A DNA stretch of 59,799 nucleotides, taken from contig CAYZXH010000003.1 of the NCBI GenBank assembly GCA_964482405.1, positions 1 to 59,799 on the forward strand, in the 5' to 3' direction. The notes under the pieces were generated by a model. It was given only the letters and a program-made list of their open reading frames with translations, had not been told where the DNA came from and searched no databases. A program made the translations under genes and the position numbers. The stretch is from Zestomicrobium sp964482405. GTDB taxonomy: Archaea; Thermoproteota; Thermoprotei_A; Sulfolobales; NBVN01. Of the stretch, positions 24,917 through 33,880 are shown one piece after another; the first letter of the stretch is position 1; each line of letters opens with the position of its first letter.

Positions 24917-26233
24917 TTGATTTCAGGAGTGAGGGTAGGGGATAGAGTAAGGATTAGGAAGGGCCCTCTAATTTATGAGGGCGTGGTTCTACCTAAGAGT
25001 GAGTTTAGTTCTGAGAATGTCTTAGTGATTAAGCTAGATAACGGGTACAACGTGGGGGTCGACGTTAGCGGTGCTGAGGTAGAAGTCATAGAAGAAAACG
25101 TTGTGGGTTTCCATGAGTCAGGACTTTCCCGTAGTGTGGTGAAGGGTGGCGGCAATCTCAGGATCACTTTCTTGAGTACTGGCGGTACCATCGTTAGTAA
25201 GGTTGATTACGAGACGGGCGCCGTGAGGCCTGCGATAACTGCGACTGAGTTGCTCGAGGCGGTCCCGGAATTCGCTGATTACGCGTCGGAACTCGCTGTG
25301 ATAGAGTATAGCAGATTGTTTAGTGAAGACTTAACGCCGGCGTATTGGGCGGAGCTAGGTAGTGAGGTAGGTAGGTTAATTGAGTCAGGCGTTGACGGAG
25401 TCCTCATAGCTCACGGAACTGACACTATGACTTACACAGCTTCAGCACTAGCTTTTGCTTTAAGGAATCTCCCAGTACCAGTCATCTTGGTCGGTTCTCA
25501 GAGGAGTAGTGACAGGCCTAGCTCGGACTCGGTCCTCAACATGAAGGCTTCCTTAGCAATCTTTAAGGAAGCGCCGTTTGGTGAGGTGGTGGTGTGCATG
25601 CATGGAACTATCTCAGACGATTACGTCTTAGCTCATAGGGGGGTTAAGGTCAGGAAAATGCATTCTAGTAGGAGGGACGCATTTCAATCAATAAATGACG
25701 CACCGTTAGCTAGGGTTGACTTCCCGGGCATGAGGTTTAAGATGCTTAACCCGAGGTTTATTGCTAGGGGTAGGAGAGAGGATTTCCAGGTTGTGAGCAA
25801 GTTTAGTGATAGGGTCGTGTTACTGAAGTTTTATCCGGGCATGGAGTGCGGTATCATCGATTTCTTAGTTGATAGGGGGTATAGAGCCATAGTCTTTGAA
25901 GGAACTGGGTTAGGTCACATAAGAAACGCTTGTGTTGATAGTGTTGCCAGAGCTACTGAGGAGGGGGTGTTAACAATCGTGACTACTCAGACAATATTTG
26001 GCAGGGTTAACATGAATGTCTACAGTACTGGTAGGAGGCTCCTTAAAGCCGGTGCTATACCAGGACATGATATCTTAAGTGAGGTTGCTTACGTTAAGCT
26101 GTCTTGGATGCTCGGTAGCTATCCAGGTCTTGACAGGAAAGACTACGTAGAGCTTTTTCACGGGAACATAGCTTACGAGTATAACCCGATACATAAGGAC
26201 TCGTTATTCCCGGTGTGGTCTCATGAGTATTGA
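24917..26233 (+). CDS. gatD: Glutamyl-tRNA(Gln) amidotransferase subunit D
   Basis: GatD is the asparaginase-like subunit that releases ammonia for Gln-tRNA(Gln) synthesis. After an N-terminal barrel of about 70 residues comes the amidase with the first catalytic threonine in ITFLSTGGTIVSKVDYETGAV, the second in VLIAHGTDTMTYTA, and the lysine region RGVKVRKMHSSRRDAFQS. The 438-residue length is standard. The TTG start at 24917 follows a GAGGTG site. The end overlaps GatE by 11 bases, consistent with stoichiometric expression of the GatDE complex, the archaea-specific route to Gln-tRNA. Confidence 0.96.
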   Translation: MISGVRVGDRVRIRKGPLIYEGVVLPKSEFSSENVLVIKLDNGYNVGVDVSGAEVEVIEENVVGFHESGLSRSVVKGGGNLRITFLSTGGTIVSKVDYETGAVRPAITATELLEAVPEFADYASELAVIEYSRLFSEDLTPAYWAELGSEVGRLIESGVDGVLIAHGTDTMTYTASALAFALRNLPVPVILVGSQRSSDRPSSDSVLNMKASLAIFKEAPFGEVVVCMHGTISDDYVLAHRGVKVRKMHSSRRDAFQSINDAPLARVDFPGMRFKMLNPRFIARGRREDFQVVSKFSDRVVLLKFYPGMECGIIDFLVDRGYRAIVFEGTGLGHIRNACVDSVARATEEGVLTIVTTQTIFGRVNMNVYSTGRRLLKAGAIPGHDILSEVAYVKLSWMLGSYPGLDRKDYVELFHGNIAYEYNPIHKDSLFPVWSHEY

Positions 26234-28136
26234 CTACTCCTCGATAGGTTTGAGAGTCGGTATTGAGATACATCAGCAACTAGCTACTAAAGAAAAGCTT
26301 TTCTGTTCATGCCCTGCTGAGTTAGCTAGTGATGAGGTTCCTAAAAGAGAGGTGAGGAGATTCCTGAAGGTTGCTAAGAGTGAGGTTGGTGAAGTTGATC
26401 CCGCGGCTCAGTACGAGATCATGAAGGGGAGGAACATAATATACGAGGTACCGGAGAATCACGCTTGCTTGGTGGAGCTGGATGAGGAGCCTCCTCACGA
26501 GCTGAATAGGGAGGCAGTTTTAATAACGTTAGCCATAGCTAGGGCCCTGAACTCCACGCCCGTTGACGAGATAGAGGTTATGAGGAAGATAGTTGTTGAC
26601 GGCTCAAACACTACAGGTTTTCAGAGAACAGCTATAGTCGCTGTAGGCGGTTATCTGGCAGATGATGACGGCTTGATAAGAATACAGACTATATGTCTTG
26701 AAGAAGACGCTGCGAGGAAGGTTGATGAGGGGAGGGGTTATGTTAAGTATAACTTAGACAGGCTGGGCATACCGCTCATCGAGATAGCTACAGGACCCGA
26801 CATAAGAAGCCCTGAGCAAGCCATGAGGGTTGCTTTCAAGTTAGGGTTGCTGCTTAGACTTAGTGGTAAGGTCAAGAGAGGGATCGGCACCATAAGACAA
26901 GACCTAAACATATCGATAATGGGGGGCGTTAAAACCGAGGTAAAGGGTGTTGGAAAGCTCGAGTTAATACCTAAGGTAGTGGAATACGAGGTTTTGAGGC
27001 AGCTGAGGCTACTTGAAATAAGAGATGAGTTGATTAGAAGGGGGGTTAGGGAGAGTGACTTACCTTACTTGATTGTTGACGTGACCGACGTTTTCTTAAG
27101 CAGTAAGAGCAGGTTAGTGACTTCCTCGCTAAGTAAGGGTCTCAGAATATACGCGACACCGCTGAAAGGCTTTGGCGGATTACTGAAGACTGAGTTAATG
27201 CCTGGGAGAAGGTTTGGCACGGAACTCTCTGATTACGCGAAGGCTTGGGGTGGGGTGGGGGGCATAATACATAGTGATGAGCTGCCTTCCTACGGGATCT
27301 CAGAGGAGGAAAAAGACGCTGTTTTCAGGCTCCTCTCATTGGATAGGGAGAGGGACGCGTACGTCCTGGTAATCAGTGACGCGGAATCGGCTGAGAGAGC
27401 TCTTAAAGCTGTTGTGGATAGGGCTCGGCACGCGCTGATCGGGATACCTAAGGAGACGCGCGCGGCTAACCCTGACGGCACTACCAGGTATATGAGACCT
27501 CAGCCAGGCGCTATGAGGATGTATCCAGAAACGGATATTAGGCCCATCCCGGTCACTCAAGAACTCCTCGAGGAAGCTGAGCGCCTTAAACCGCCAACGC
27601 CTGAAGATCTTCTAACCCGTTTGATAGGGGAACATAAACTCACGAAAACTCTTGCCGAGCAATTGATTAGAGACCCATTAATTCATACGTACCTAAACTT
27701 AGTTGAGGAATTAGGTAATAAGGTACAACCCCACATAATAGCCACGACACTAATGATACATTTGAAGGGGCTTAAATCGGAGGGGCTTGACGTTAGCGTG
27801 ATAGACGAGCAAACACTAAAGACAATTCTGGAGAAAGTCGGCGAGAATATCTTAAGTAAAGACGCAATACCTGAGATACTGAGGGAATATTCAGTCAAGA
27901 GAGGCGAGGTTAGCCTAGAAGAATTAATCAGGAAATACACCGGAGTGGGGATCGGCGAGTTAGAGAAGCTAATAGATGAGGTTATAGAGGCCTTAAGAGA
28001 AACCTTACTAGCCAAGAAAGAAAAAGCGTTCAACATAGTGATGGGCGAGGTCATGAAGAAGGTGAGAGGTAAGATCGACGGGAAGGTGGTTGCGGATACC
28101 GTGAGGAAAAAACTTAGAGAAACGCTCGGTACTTAA
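26223..28136 (+). CDS. gatE: Glutamyl-tRNA(Gln) amidotransferase subunit E
   Basis: GatE is the kinase/transamidase subunit that recognises Glu-tRNA(Gln), phosphorylates the glutamate and receives ammonia from GatD. The opening GLRVGIEIHQQLATKEKLFCSCPAEL is the GatB/E signature, VDGSNTTGFQRTAIVAVGG the active-site segment, and GIGTIRQDLNISIMGG another conserved block. The insert around residues 270-400 corresponds to the AspRS-like domain that distinguishes GatE from GatB, and the C-terminal 150 residues are the YqeY-like tRNA-binding tail. At 637 residues it is full length. Confidence 0.97.
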   Translation: MSIDYSSIGLRVGIEIHQQLATKEKLFCSCPAELASDEVPKREVRRFLKVAKSEVGEVDPAAQYEIMKGRNIIYEVPENHACLVELDEEPPHELNREAVLITLAIARALNSTPVDEIEVMRKIVVDGSNTTGFQRTAIVAVGGYLADDDGLIRIQTICLEEDAARKVDEGRGYVKYNLDRLGIPLIEIATGPDIRSPEQAMRVAFKLGLLLRLSGKVKRGIGTIRQDLNISIMGGVKTEVKGVGKLELIPKVVEYEVLRQLRLLEIRDELIRRGVRESDLPYLIVDVTDVFLSSKSRLVTSSLSKGLRIYATPLKGFGGLLKTELMPGRRFGTELSDYAKAWGGVGGIIHSDELPSYGISEEEKDAVFRLLSLDRERDAYVLVISDAESAERALKAVVDRARHALIGIPKETRAANPDGTTRYMRPQPGAMRMYPETDIRPIPVTQELLEEAERLKPPTPEDLLTRLIGEHKLTKTLAEQLIRDPLIHTYLNLVEELGNKVQPHIIATTLMIHLKGLKSEGLDVSVIDEQTLKTILEKVGENILSKDAIPEILREYSVKRGEVSLEELIRKYTGVGIGELEKLIDEVIEALRETLLAKKEKAFNIVMGEVMKKVRGKIDGKVVADTVRKKLRETLGT

Positions 28137-28229
28137 CACGGCGTGATATTCGGTTAAGAACGTTTATTAAGTGTCAATAACTAACAATGCGTGAATTCTT
28201 ATTAACGGGTCAACTACTTATAATTATTG

Positions 28230-28334
28230 GCGGGGGTGCCCGAGCCAGGTCAAAGGGGTCGGGCTCAGGTCCGAAAATGGTGGGAGCCCCGATGGCGTAG
28301 GCCTGCGTGGGTTCAAATCCCACCCCCCGCACCA
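28230..28334 (+). tRNA. tRNA-Leu (CAG) with 17-nt intron
   Basis: The acceptor GCGGGGG (28230-28236) pairs with CCCCCGC (28324-28330), followed by A and an encoded CCA. The D-arm, the anticodon stem TCGGG/CCCGA, the long variable arm (GGC/GCC) and the T-arm GTGGG-TTCAAAT-CCCAC are intact. The anticodon loop begins CTCAGG (anticodon CAG), then a 17-nt intron at 28270-28286 sits between positions 37 and 38. It forms a canonical bulge-helix-bulge: CTCA pairs with TGGG, flanked by 3-nt bulges GGU and AGC. A TATA-like TTCTTATTAACG lies about 30 bases upstream. Confidence 0.93.
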
Positions 28335-28459
28335 AACTAAGTGATTCACGTACTCACGTACCACGTATTCAATCGCATAATAGTAAAATAATTATTCTCA
28401 ACCTGAAAACATTTCATTCAATTTAATAAAATTTTTATATCCGTAGTAAGTATTTACTG

Positions 28460-29854
28460 TTGGTGAGTAAAATAGTGTTTTACTATTATGATAGGTATGA
28501 TCCTAAGAGCATACCGAAGATAGTTGTAGAGCCGCCTGGCCCTAAGTCGAGGGAGATTATCGAGAGAGATCACGAGTTATTGATGCAGTCATTCGTCAGG
28601 TGGTACCCTCTAGCCGCTAAGAGTGGTTACGGGGTTGTTATCGAGGACTTTGATGGTAACTTATTCGTAGACCTCAACTCGGGGATAGCTGTCATGAATG
28701 TTGGTCATAGTCATCCCAGGATAGTTAAGGTTGTTGAGGAGCAAGTCAAGAAGTTAATACATTACTCTCTCACAGACTTCTACTATGAGGAAGTAGTCGA
28801 GTATTCTGAGAGCCTGTCTAAGATACTACCCATCCCTGGTAAGAAGAAGTTCTTCTTTGGTAACAGCGGTGCTGAGGCTATTGAGGCGGCGATGAAGATA
28901 AGTAAGGGTGTTGCGGGAGGTAAGAGGCCTTACATCATGGCTTTCATAGGTTCTTTCCACGGCAGAACACATGGAGCTATGTCGTTAACGGCTAGTAAGC
29001 CGGCACAGAGGAAAGGTTTCCAACCACTACTTCCCGGGATTATCCACGTTCCTTATCCATACCCCTATAGGTGTCCGTTTCATGCAGATCCGGAGGAATG
29101 CGGTGATGCTGTGATAGGGTTTATAGAGGAGTGGATATTTAGGAGGATGGTGGATCCTTCCGAAATCTCCGCAGTATTCATAGAGCCTATACAAGGTGAG
29201 GGTGGTTATGTAGTACCACCAGAGGACTTCCTCCCCAAGCTCAGGAAGCTGACGAGAGAGAACGGGATCTTACTGGTTGCTGACGAGGTTCAGAGCGGGT
29301 TTGGGAGAACCGGTAAGTGGTTCGCTGTAGAGAATTGGGGTGTTGATCCAGACTTAATAACAATGGCTAAGGCAGTAGCTTCAGGCATACCGTTGGGTGT
29401 GGTGGGTGGTAGGGAGGAAGTGATGAACCTGCCTCCGGGATCGCACGCGAGCACGTTCGGAGGCAACCCCGTAGCGTTGAAGGCCGGAACTGAAGTGATA
29501 AGAATAATTGAGAGTGAGAAGCTCTTGGAGAATGCTGAGAAGGTAGGTAATTACGTGATGAAGAGGGCTAAAGAGTGGATGGATAACTACGAGATAGTTG
29601 GTGACGTGAGAGGGAAGGGCTTGATGATAGGGATAGAGCTAGTCAAGAATAGGGAGACTAAGGAATACGCTAAGAAAGAGTTGGAGTCATTCTTAATCAA
29701 GTGCTTTAAGAGAGGCGTTGCTGTAATAGGTGCTGGATTTTCAGCTATAAGGATGGCACCTCCCCTAGTCATATCACAGGAGATAATGGAAAGATCCATG
29801 GATATCATGGAAGAAGTCCTTAAGGAAGTAATGAGGGAACATAGTAGTGCTTGA
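28460..29854 (+). CDS. Class III PLP-dependent aminotransferase or amino-acid racemase
   Basis: A 464-residue fold-type I enzyme. The cofactor-binding segments are FFFGNSGAEAIEAAMKIS, SFHGRTHGAMSLTA, LVADEVQSGFGRTGKWFA and the Schiff-base lysine in MAKAVASGIPLG. The N-terminal extension and the cysteine-rich PYRCPFHADPEECG insert resemble the archaeal group of Pyrococcus 4-aminobutyrate aminotransferase-like proteins, several of which turned out to be broad-specificity amino-acid racemases. So transamination of an omega-amino acid or racemisation are both possible. Start is TTG at 28460 or GTG at 28463. It overlaps the next small gene by eight bases. Confidence 0.85.
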   Translation: MVSKIVFYYYDRYDPKSIPKIVVEPPGPKSREIIERDHELLMQSFVRWYPLAAKSGYGVVIEDFDGNLFVDLNSGIAVMNVGHSHPRIVKVVEEQVKKLIHYSLTDFYYEEVVEYSESLSKILPIPGKKKFFFGNSGAEAIEAAMKISKGVAGGKRPYIMAFIGSFHGRTHGAMSLTASKPAQRKGFQPLLPGIIHVPYPYPYRCPFHADPEECGDAVIGFIEEWIFRRMVDPSEISAVFIEPIQGEGGYVVPPEDFLPKLRKLTRENGILLVADEVQSGFGRTGKWFAVENWGVDPDLITMAKAVASGIPLGVVGGREEVMNLPPGSHASTFGGNPVALKAGTEVIRIIESEKLLENAEKVGNYVMKRAKEWMDNYEIVGDVRGKGLMIGIELVKNRETKEYAKKELESFLIKCFKRGVAVIGAGFSAIRMAPPLVISQEIMERSMDIMEEVLKEVMREHSSA

Positions 29855-30077
29855 GGAAGCCGTGATCGACGCGTTAAGAAACCTCAAGCTAGCTACTTTT
29901 GAGGAGCTACGTAAGTATTTGCGTGAGGTAAAGAAAGAAGAGTTTCTAGACATGGAATTAAGGAGAGTCTTGGCGAGGCTGGTTAGGGAAGGTAAGGCAG
30001 AGAAAGTACCCGATCCTAAAAAGAGTAAGTTTCTTTTTCGTCTGACTTCCTCCACTCTAAAAAATGAGGGTTCTTAA
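29847..30077 (+). CDS. Small winged-helix-like hypothetical protein
   Basis: A 76-residue protein with three helices and a short wing (FEELRKYLREVKKEEFLDMELRR split from VLARLVREGKAEKVPDPKKSKFLFRL), suggestive of a winged helix that binds nucleic acid or protein. I do not recognise a family. The GTG start overlaps the end of the aminotransferase by eight bases, so the two are probably co-translated. Confidence 0.5.
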   Translation: MLEEAVIDALRNLKLATFEELRKYLREVKKEEFLDMELRRVLARLVREGKAEKVPDPKKSKFLFRLTSSTLKNEGS

Positions 30078-30106
30078 GTCTCGTGAGTTTTGGTGTGAGA
30101 GTTGGG

Positions 30107-30212
30107 TGGTGGGGCCGCGGGGATTTGAACCCCGGACCACCAGCGATCCGGAGCGCGTTCTTCGGGGAGACTTCCCCAGGCTGGCATCCTATCCAAGCTA
30201 GACGACGGCCCC
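30107..30212 (-). tRNA. tRNA-Pro (GGG) with 28-nt intron
   Basis: On the minus strand the acceptor GGGGCCG (complement of 30206-30212) pairs with CGGCCCC, followed by A and an encoded CCA ending at 30107. D-arm, anticodon stem CCAGC/GCTGG and T-arm CGGGG-TTCAAAT-CCCCG are complete. The loop reads CTGGGG then, after the intron, C, giving anticodon GGG with G37. The intron (30146-30173) lies between positions 37 and 38. A canonical bulge-helix-bulge forms: CUGG pairs with CCGG, with 3-nt bulges GGA and AUC. The TATA-like box CATTTAAAAG is at 30239-30248. Confidence 0.9.
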
Positions 30213-30279
30213 ACACCAAAGATTCTTAACTTAATCTATCTTTTAAATGTTTAAGCTTGATTAAATTTGGTTGATATAG

Positions 30280-30849
30280 TTGGTTAGACTATTTGTGGCT
30301 GTTGAGATAGAGAACAACGATGTTTTGAGGAACGTGATTAGGTTTAGGGATGCTGTAGTGTCTTGCTCTAAAGAGAGAGGTATTAAAGGGGTTGAAGACG
30401 AGAATATACATCTAACCTTAAGATTCATCGGTGAGGTCCCCGATAGCTACGTTCCTCAAATAAGTGAGTGCGTGATGCGTGCTAAGGAATTCACTAAATT
30501 CCAGATGAGGATTGAGGGGGTGGGTGCGTTTCCTTCCGTTAGCAAGCCGAGAGTGTTGTGGGTTGGGATTACTGAAGGCTTCGATAAGCTGAGATCTATT
30601 AGGAATAGACTTGAAGAATGCTTGAAGCGTTACGCGCAACCGGATAGAGAGGAATTCGTTCCCCACATAACGGTGGGTAGGGTGAAAGGATATTACGACC
30701 CGGCATGCCTCAAAAACATCATATTAACGTATGAAAACTCCTTATTCGGGCTGACACAAGTAACTCAGGTAAAGCTAAAAAGAAGCATTTTAAGACCTGA
30801 AGGACCCGTATACATGGACGTCACCGTAGTCGACTTAAAGGATGGTTAA
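30280..30849 (+). CDS. thpR: RNA 2',3'-cyclic phosphodiesterase (2H family, ThpR/LigT)
   Basis: A 189-residue 2H phosphoesterase with both catalytic motifs, HLTLRFIG (His44) and HITVGRVK (about residue 131). Archaeal ThpR opens RNA 2',3'-cyclic phosphates and was found as a tRNA half ligase-like activity in vitro. It begins at TTG (30280) and its end overlaps the CCA-adding enzyme by eight bases, the same pairing seen in other archaea. Close by are two intron-containing tRNA genes, whose splicing produces 2',3'-cyclic phosphate ends. Confidence 0.92.
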   Translation: MVRLFVAVEIENNDVLRNVIRFRDAVVSCSKERGIKGVEDENIHLTLRFIGEVPDSYVPQISECVMRAKEFTKFQMRIEGVGAFPSVSKPRVLWVGITEGFDKLRSIRNRLEECLKRYAQPDREEFVPHITVGRVKGYYDPACLKNIILTYENSLFGLTQVTQVKLKRSILRPEGPVYMDVTVVDLKDG

Positions 30850-32260
30850 GTTGAGCGAAGACCTAAGTAACTTGCTTGAAGAGGTTAGAAGAGAGTTAAG
30901 ACCTACGGAAGAAGAGATTAAGAAAGGTTTTGACTTATTTGAGGAAATAAAAACGTTGATAGAGTCTTCTCTGAGCATAGGTTACGACTACATGATCTCT
31001 TTGGAGGGGTCGTTCGCTAAAGGAACGTCGATAAGGGGTGATATAGATCTCGACGTATTCATACTGATAAGAAAGGAAGACTTAAGTAATGAGTGGGTTG
31101 AGGAACATGTCATAAAACACCTGTTGATGAGTCGGCTGAGTAAGTACCCGCTTCAGCTCAAGTACGCATCGCACCCGTACATAACCCTACGAGCTGAAGG
31201 ATTTGAGATCGATATTGTACCAGCTTACTGGGCTAGAGACCCTAAAGAAATAACCACCGCTGTTGACAGGACCCCATTCCACACTAGATACGTGAACTCG
31301 AGACTAAACGATTATATGAGGGATGAGGTAAGGCTGTTAAAGAAATTTCTTAAAAGCTTAGGTATTTACGGAGCTGAAGTAAAGGTCGAGGGCTTCTCAG
31401 GCTACCTCACTGAGTTAATCATACTGAAGTATGGTTCGTTCATTGACGCTCTTAAAGCCATGAGTGGGTGGCGTGAGGGTGAGGTAGTGATAGTTGACGA
31501 GAGGTTGTGGAGTGAGTACCTGAGCCTAAGAGAGCTCAGGAAGATATTCAGAGATGACGTTCTCATAGTACCGGATCCAGTTGATCCTAGGAGGAACGTA
31601 GCTTCAGCGGTTTCTGACAGGGCTTTAAAAATAGCTGTAGTAGCTTCCAACACATTCATTAAGAAACCTTCAAGAACCCTATTCTTCTACAAACCCTTAA
31701 TGAAGCCGCTTAGTGAATTAATTAAGTTTCTTGAGGAGACTGAGAGAAGGATTCTCTTACTCAGATACTTGATTCCTAAGACCCTACCACCAGACGTTCT
31801 ATGGGGGGAACTTAAGAGAGTTGGTAGAAGAGTAGTTAGTTTACTGGAGAATTACGGGTTTAACGTAATAGACTATGATTTCTGGAGTAATGAATTAAAT
31901 CAAGCAATCATAGCTTTAGACTTAACGGGTGGAGGTAGATTATCACGCTACGATGTTAGACCGGGGCCCTCCAAGATAAGTAGAGGGCTCCTAAACTTCA
32001 TAGGAAAACATGGATCCTCAGATAGAACCTTAACTGTTTGGATAGCTAGGGATGGAATCCCTAAAGCCATAATAAAGAGGAAATACGAGAACGCCCAGGA
32101 ATTGCTAAGCTCCCTCAACACTAGAGAACTCTCAGCAAAAGACATAGTATTCTCTAACATCATCAACGAACTCACGGAAATCCCTGAAGACCTAGTGAAA
32201 GACGAGGATTTCATGACCTGGCTAACTAGCTTTATTACGAAGAAGTATCCTTATATTTAA
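30842..32260 (+). CDS. cca: CCA-adding enzyme, archaeal class I
   Basis: A 472-residue tRNA nucleotidyltransferase. The catalytic segment EGSFAKGTSIRGDIDLDVFI has the Gly-Ser pair (56-57) and the metal-binding carboxylates Asp69 and Asp71; the third is likely in FEIDIVPAYW. The neck, body and tail domains follow, with FSGYLTELIILKYGSF typical of the archaeal enzyme. It repairs and completes tRNA 3' ends without a template. Both tRNA genes in this window already encode CCA, so here repair would be the chief need. It is coupled to ThpR upstream. Confidence 0.96.
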   Translation: MVKLSEDLSNLLEEVRRELRPTEEEIKKGFDLFEEIKTLIESSLSIGYDYMISLEGSFAKGTSIRGDIDLDVFILIRKEDLSNEWVEEHVIKHLLMSRLSKYPLQLKYASHPYITLRAEGFEIDIVPAYWARDPKEITTAVDRTPFHTRYVNSRLNDYMRDEVRLLKKFLKSLGIYGAEVKVEGFSGYLTELIILKYGSFIDALKAMSGWREGEVVIVDERLWSEYLSLRELRKIFRDDVLIVPDPVDPRRNVASAVSDRALKIAVVASNTFIKKPSRTLFFYKPLMKPLSELIKFLEETERRILLLRYLIPKTLPPDVLWGELKRVGRRVVSLLENYGFNVIDYDFWSNELNQAIIALDLTGGGRLSRYDVRPGPSKISRGLLNFIGKHGSSDRTLTVWIARDGIPKAIIKRKYENAQELLSSLNTRELSAKDIVFSNIINELTEIPEDLVKDEDFMTWLTSFITKKYPYI

Positions 32261-32294
32261 AAACCCTGCTGAGAATAAAAGCTAAGGTGTTTAG

Positions 32295-32711
32295 ATGCCG
32301 TTAAGAGAGAACATAATTGACGCGAGGTTTAATGGCAGGGAAGTGGAGTTCAAGGTTCTTGGAGCGCCGGAGCCTATCAGGGGAGTTGTTGACGAGGTTT
32401 CTAGGTATGAGATAGGGGTTGTGTCGAAGGACAAGGTTTACATCTTATTCAGGCACGCTATATTAGTAGCTACCGTGGAACCTTCTGATCTGCACGGCTT
32501 CAGCACCGAACAATTAAATGATACAGTGATTGACGCGGAATTAATAGGTATTGAGTTGGAGTTCCACTTAATTGATGGATCTATCGTTTCAGGAACCTTA
32601 TCTAAGATATCTAAGTACGAATTAGGCGTGAGAGTAGGTGATAAAGGATTAGTAATACCTAAATCTTCGATAACGTACGCTGTTCTGAAATCACAGCAAA
32701 CGAGAACGTGA
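32295..32711 (+). CDS. Protein with two tandem Sm/Hfq-like domains
   Basis: A 138-residue protein made of two similar halves. GREVEFKVLGAPEPIRGVVDEVSRYEIGVVSKDKVY is mirrored by GIELEFHLIDGSIVSGTLSKISKYELGVRVGDKGLV, followed in each case by a hydrophobic AxxYA/V strand. Each half looks like an Sm1 motif with the Hfq-like SKYEIxV segment. Archaeal Hfq (for example the Methanocaldococcus protein) is a single-domain hexamer; a duplication would give a trimeric ring. The RNA-binding role is inferred. It follows the CCA-adding enzyme by 34 bases. Confidence 0.65.
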   Translation: MPLRENIIDARFNGREVEFKVLGAPEPIRGVVDEVSRYEIGVVSKDKVYILFRHAILVATVEPSDLHGFSTEQLNDTVIDAELIGIELEFHLIDGSIVSGTLSKISKYELGVRVGDKGLVIPKSSITYAVLKSQQTRT

Positions 32712-32745
32712 GGCCTGACAGAATAGTCATGATTACCTTAGCTAA

Positions 32746-33183
32746 TTAAATCTCTTCGTAATCCTCTATTTCCTTCAGGGCCTCGGGGCTAACAACGTAC
32801 TGGATTAAGGTTCCTATTTTTCTTCTCAGCTCCGCTAACTGAATCGGGTAAACGTAGAGGGGGGTAGCGTGATTAATTCCTAGGAGAGTGGAAACGAGTT
32901 TCGTAGCTATTTCCTCTCTTATGACGCCTGTAGTGGTTGTCTGTGCCGGAATTAGCTCTACGTATATTGGCAACATAAGCTTCTCGGCATCCTCTCCTAC
33001 TACTTCCTTCGCTAGTATCAGCTCCGATTTACGAAACATGTGTACGTCCCCGCTCAAGGTAAGGACGTACGGATGTTCTTCTCTTAAAAGCTCGGCGAGA
33101 GATTTTCTTTTGGTTGCTATGTAGCTGTTCACAACTCTCAACTCCCTCTCCAACAGATACTCAAGAGTCTTGTCCTCACTCAT
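32746..33183 (-). CDS. UPF0216 (DUF61) family protein
   Basis: A 145-residue archaeal protein of the UPF0216 family. The region LPIYVELIPAQTTTTGVIREEIATKLVSTLLG is the strongest match I can recall, and the N-terminal LERELRVVNSYIATKRKSLAELL is also usual. Function is unknown. It is the last gene on the minus strand after V-ATPase subunit D, separated by about 60 bases, and may be read through from the ATPase operon. Confidence 0.75.
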   Translation of the reverse strand: MSEDKTLEYLLERELRVVNSYIATKRKSLAELLREEHPYVLTLSGDVHMFRKSELILAKEVVGEDAEKLMLPIYVELIPAQTTTTGVIREEIATKLVSTLLGINHATPLYVYPIQLAELRRKIGTLIQYVVSPEALKEIEDYEEI

Positions 33184-33244
33184 ACGCAGGAACCTCGCAA
33201 AACTCTCTCAAGACCTTAACCATGGGTTTACGTGGCAACAAACC

Positions 33245-33880
33245 TTATATACGTTCCCTACGTGATAAGATCTGCTTAATACGCTTCCTCCTAACCTTGT
33301 CCTCCCTCTCCCTCTCCTCAAACTTCATTCTCAAATACTTTATGGTGGCTCTGAGCCTAGGTATTATGAGGTTCTCTAACGCATTGACTTTCCTTTTTAC
33401 TTTCTGAACTTCCCTACCCACCTCAAGTAAAGAGATCTCAGTTTCAGCCAGCCTAATTATATTCCTTAATACGTCTTCATAGCACTCACCCACCTCCTTG
33501 AGGGTGATTGGATAGACCGACGGGTCGTAATGTCCTTCAACAACCTCGTGTTCAAGCAACGGTAACCTAACCCCAGCAACTATTCTTGAACCTAGAATGA
33601 CACTGAAAGACTTTATCTTAACGTTTGAAAACTCCTCGAAAATCCAGGGTGCTACGTAAGACGAGGTCCTAACTAACTCCTTCTCACACCTAATTATTTC
33701 CTCATGAATTCTCAACCTACTCTCCACTACTTCCCTATATAGAGCTACTAACTCTTGGGTCAGGATCAGCAACCTGTCTCTGAGGACCCTGTGAAGCCTC
33801 CTAGCGGTCGCTAACCTGCGTCTAAGTCTTATCAGCTCTATCTTGGTAGGTCTAGCCAGCCTGAGTATCTGCTGAGACAC
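33245..33880 (-). CDS. atpD: A/V-type ATP synthase subunit D
   Basis: The central rotor shaft subunit, 211 residues, a long antiparallel coiled coil. RPTKIELIRLRRRLATARRLH at the N-terminus and KVNALENLIIPRLRATIKYLR near the C-terminus are the typical segments. It is the last subunit gene of the operon and its start overlaps subunit B by 29 bases. Confidence 0.93.
   Translation of the reverse strand: MSQQILRLARPTKIELIRLRRRLATARRLHRVLRDRLLILTQELVALYREVVESRLRIHEEIIRCEKELVRTSSYVAPWIFEEFSNVKIKSFSVILGSRIVAGVRLPLLEHEVVEGHYDPSVYPITLKEVGECYEDVLRNIIRLAETEISLLEVGREVQKVKRKVNALENLIIPRLRATIKYLRMKFEEREREDKVRRKRIKQILSRRERI

Noticed and set aside
28137..28460. CRISPR array or leader
   Set aside because: No repeated spaced units are found here or anywhere in the window.
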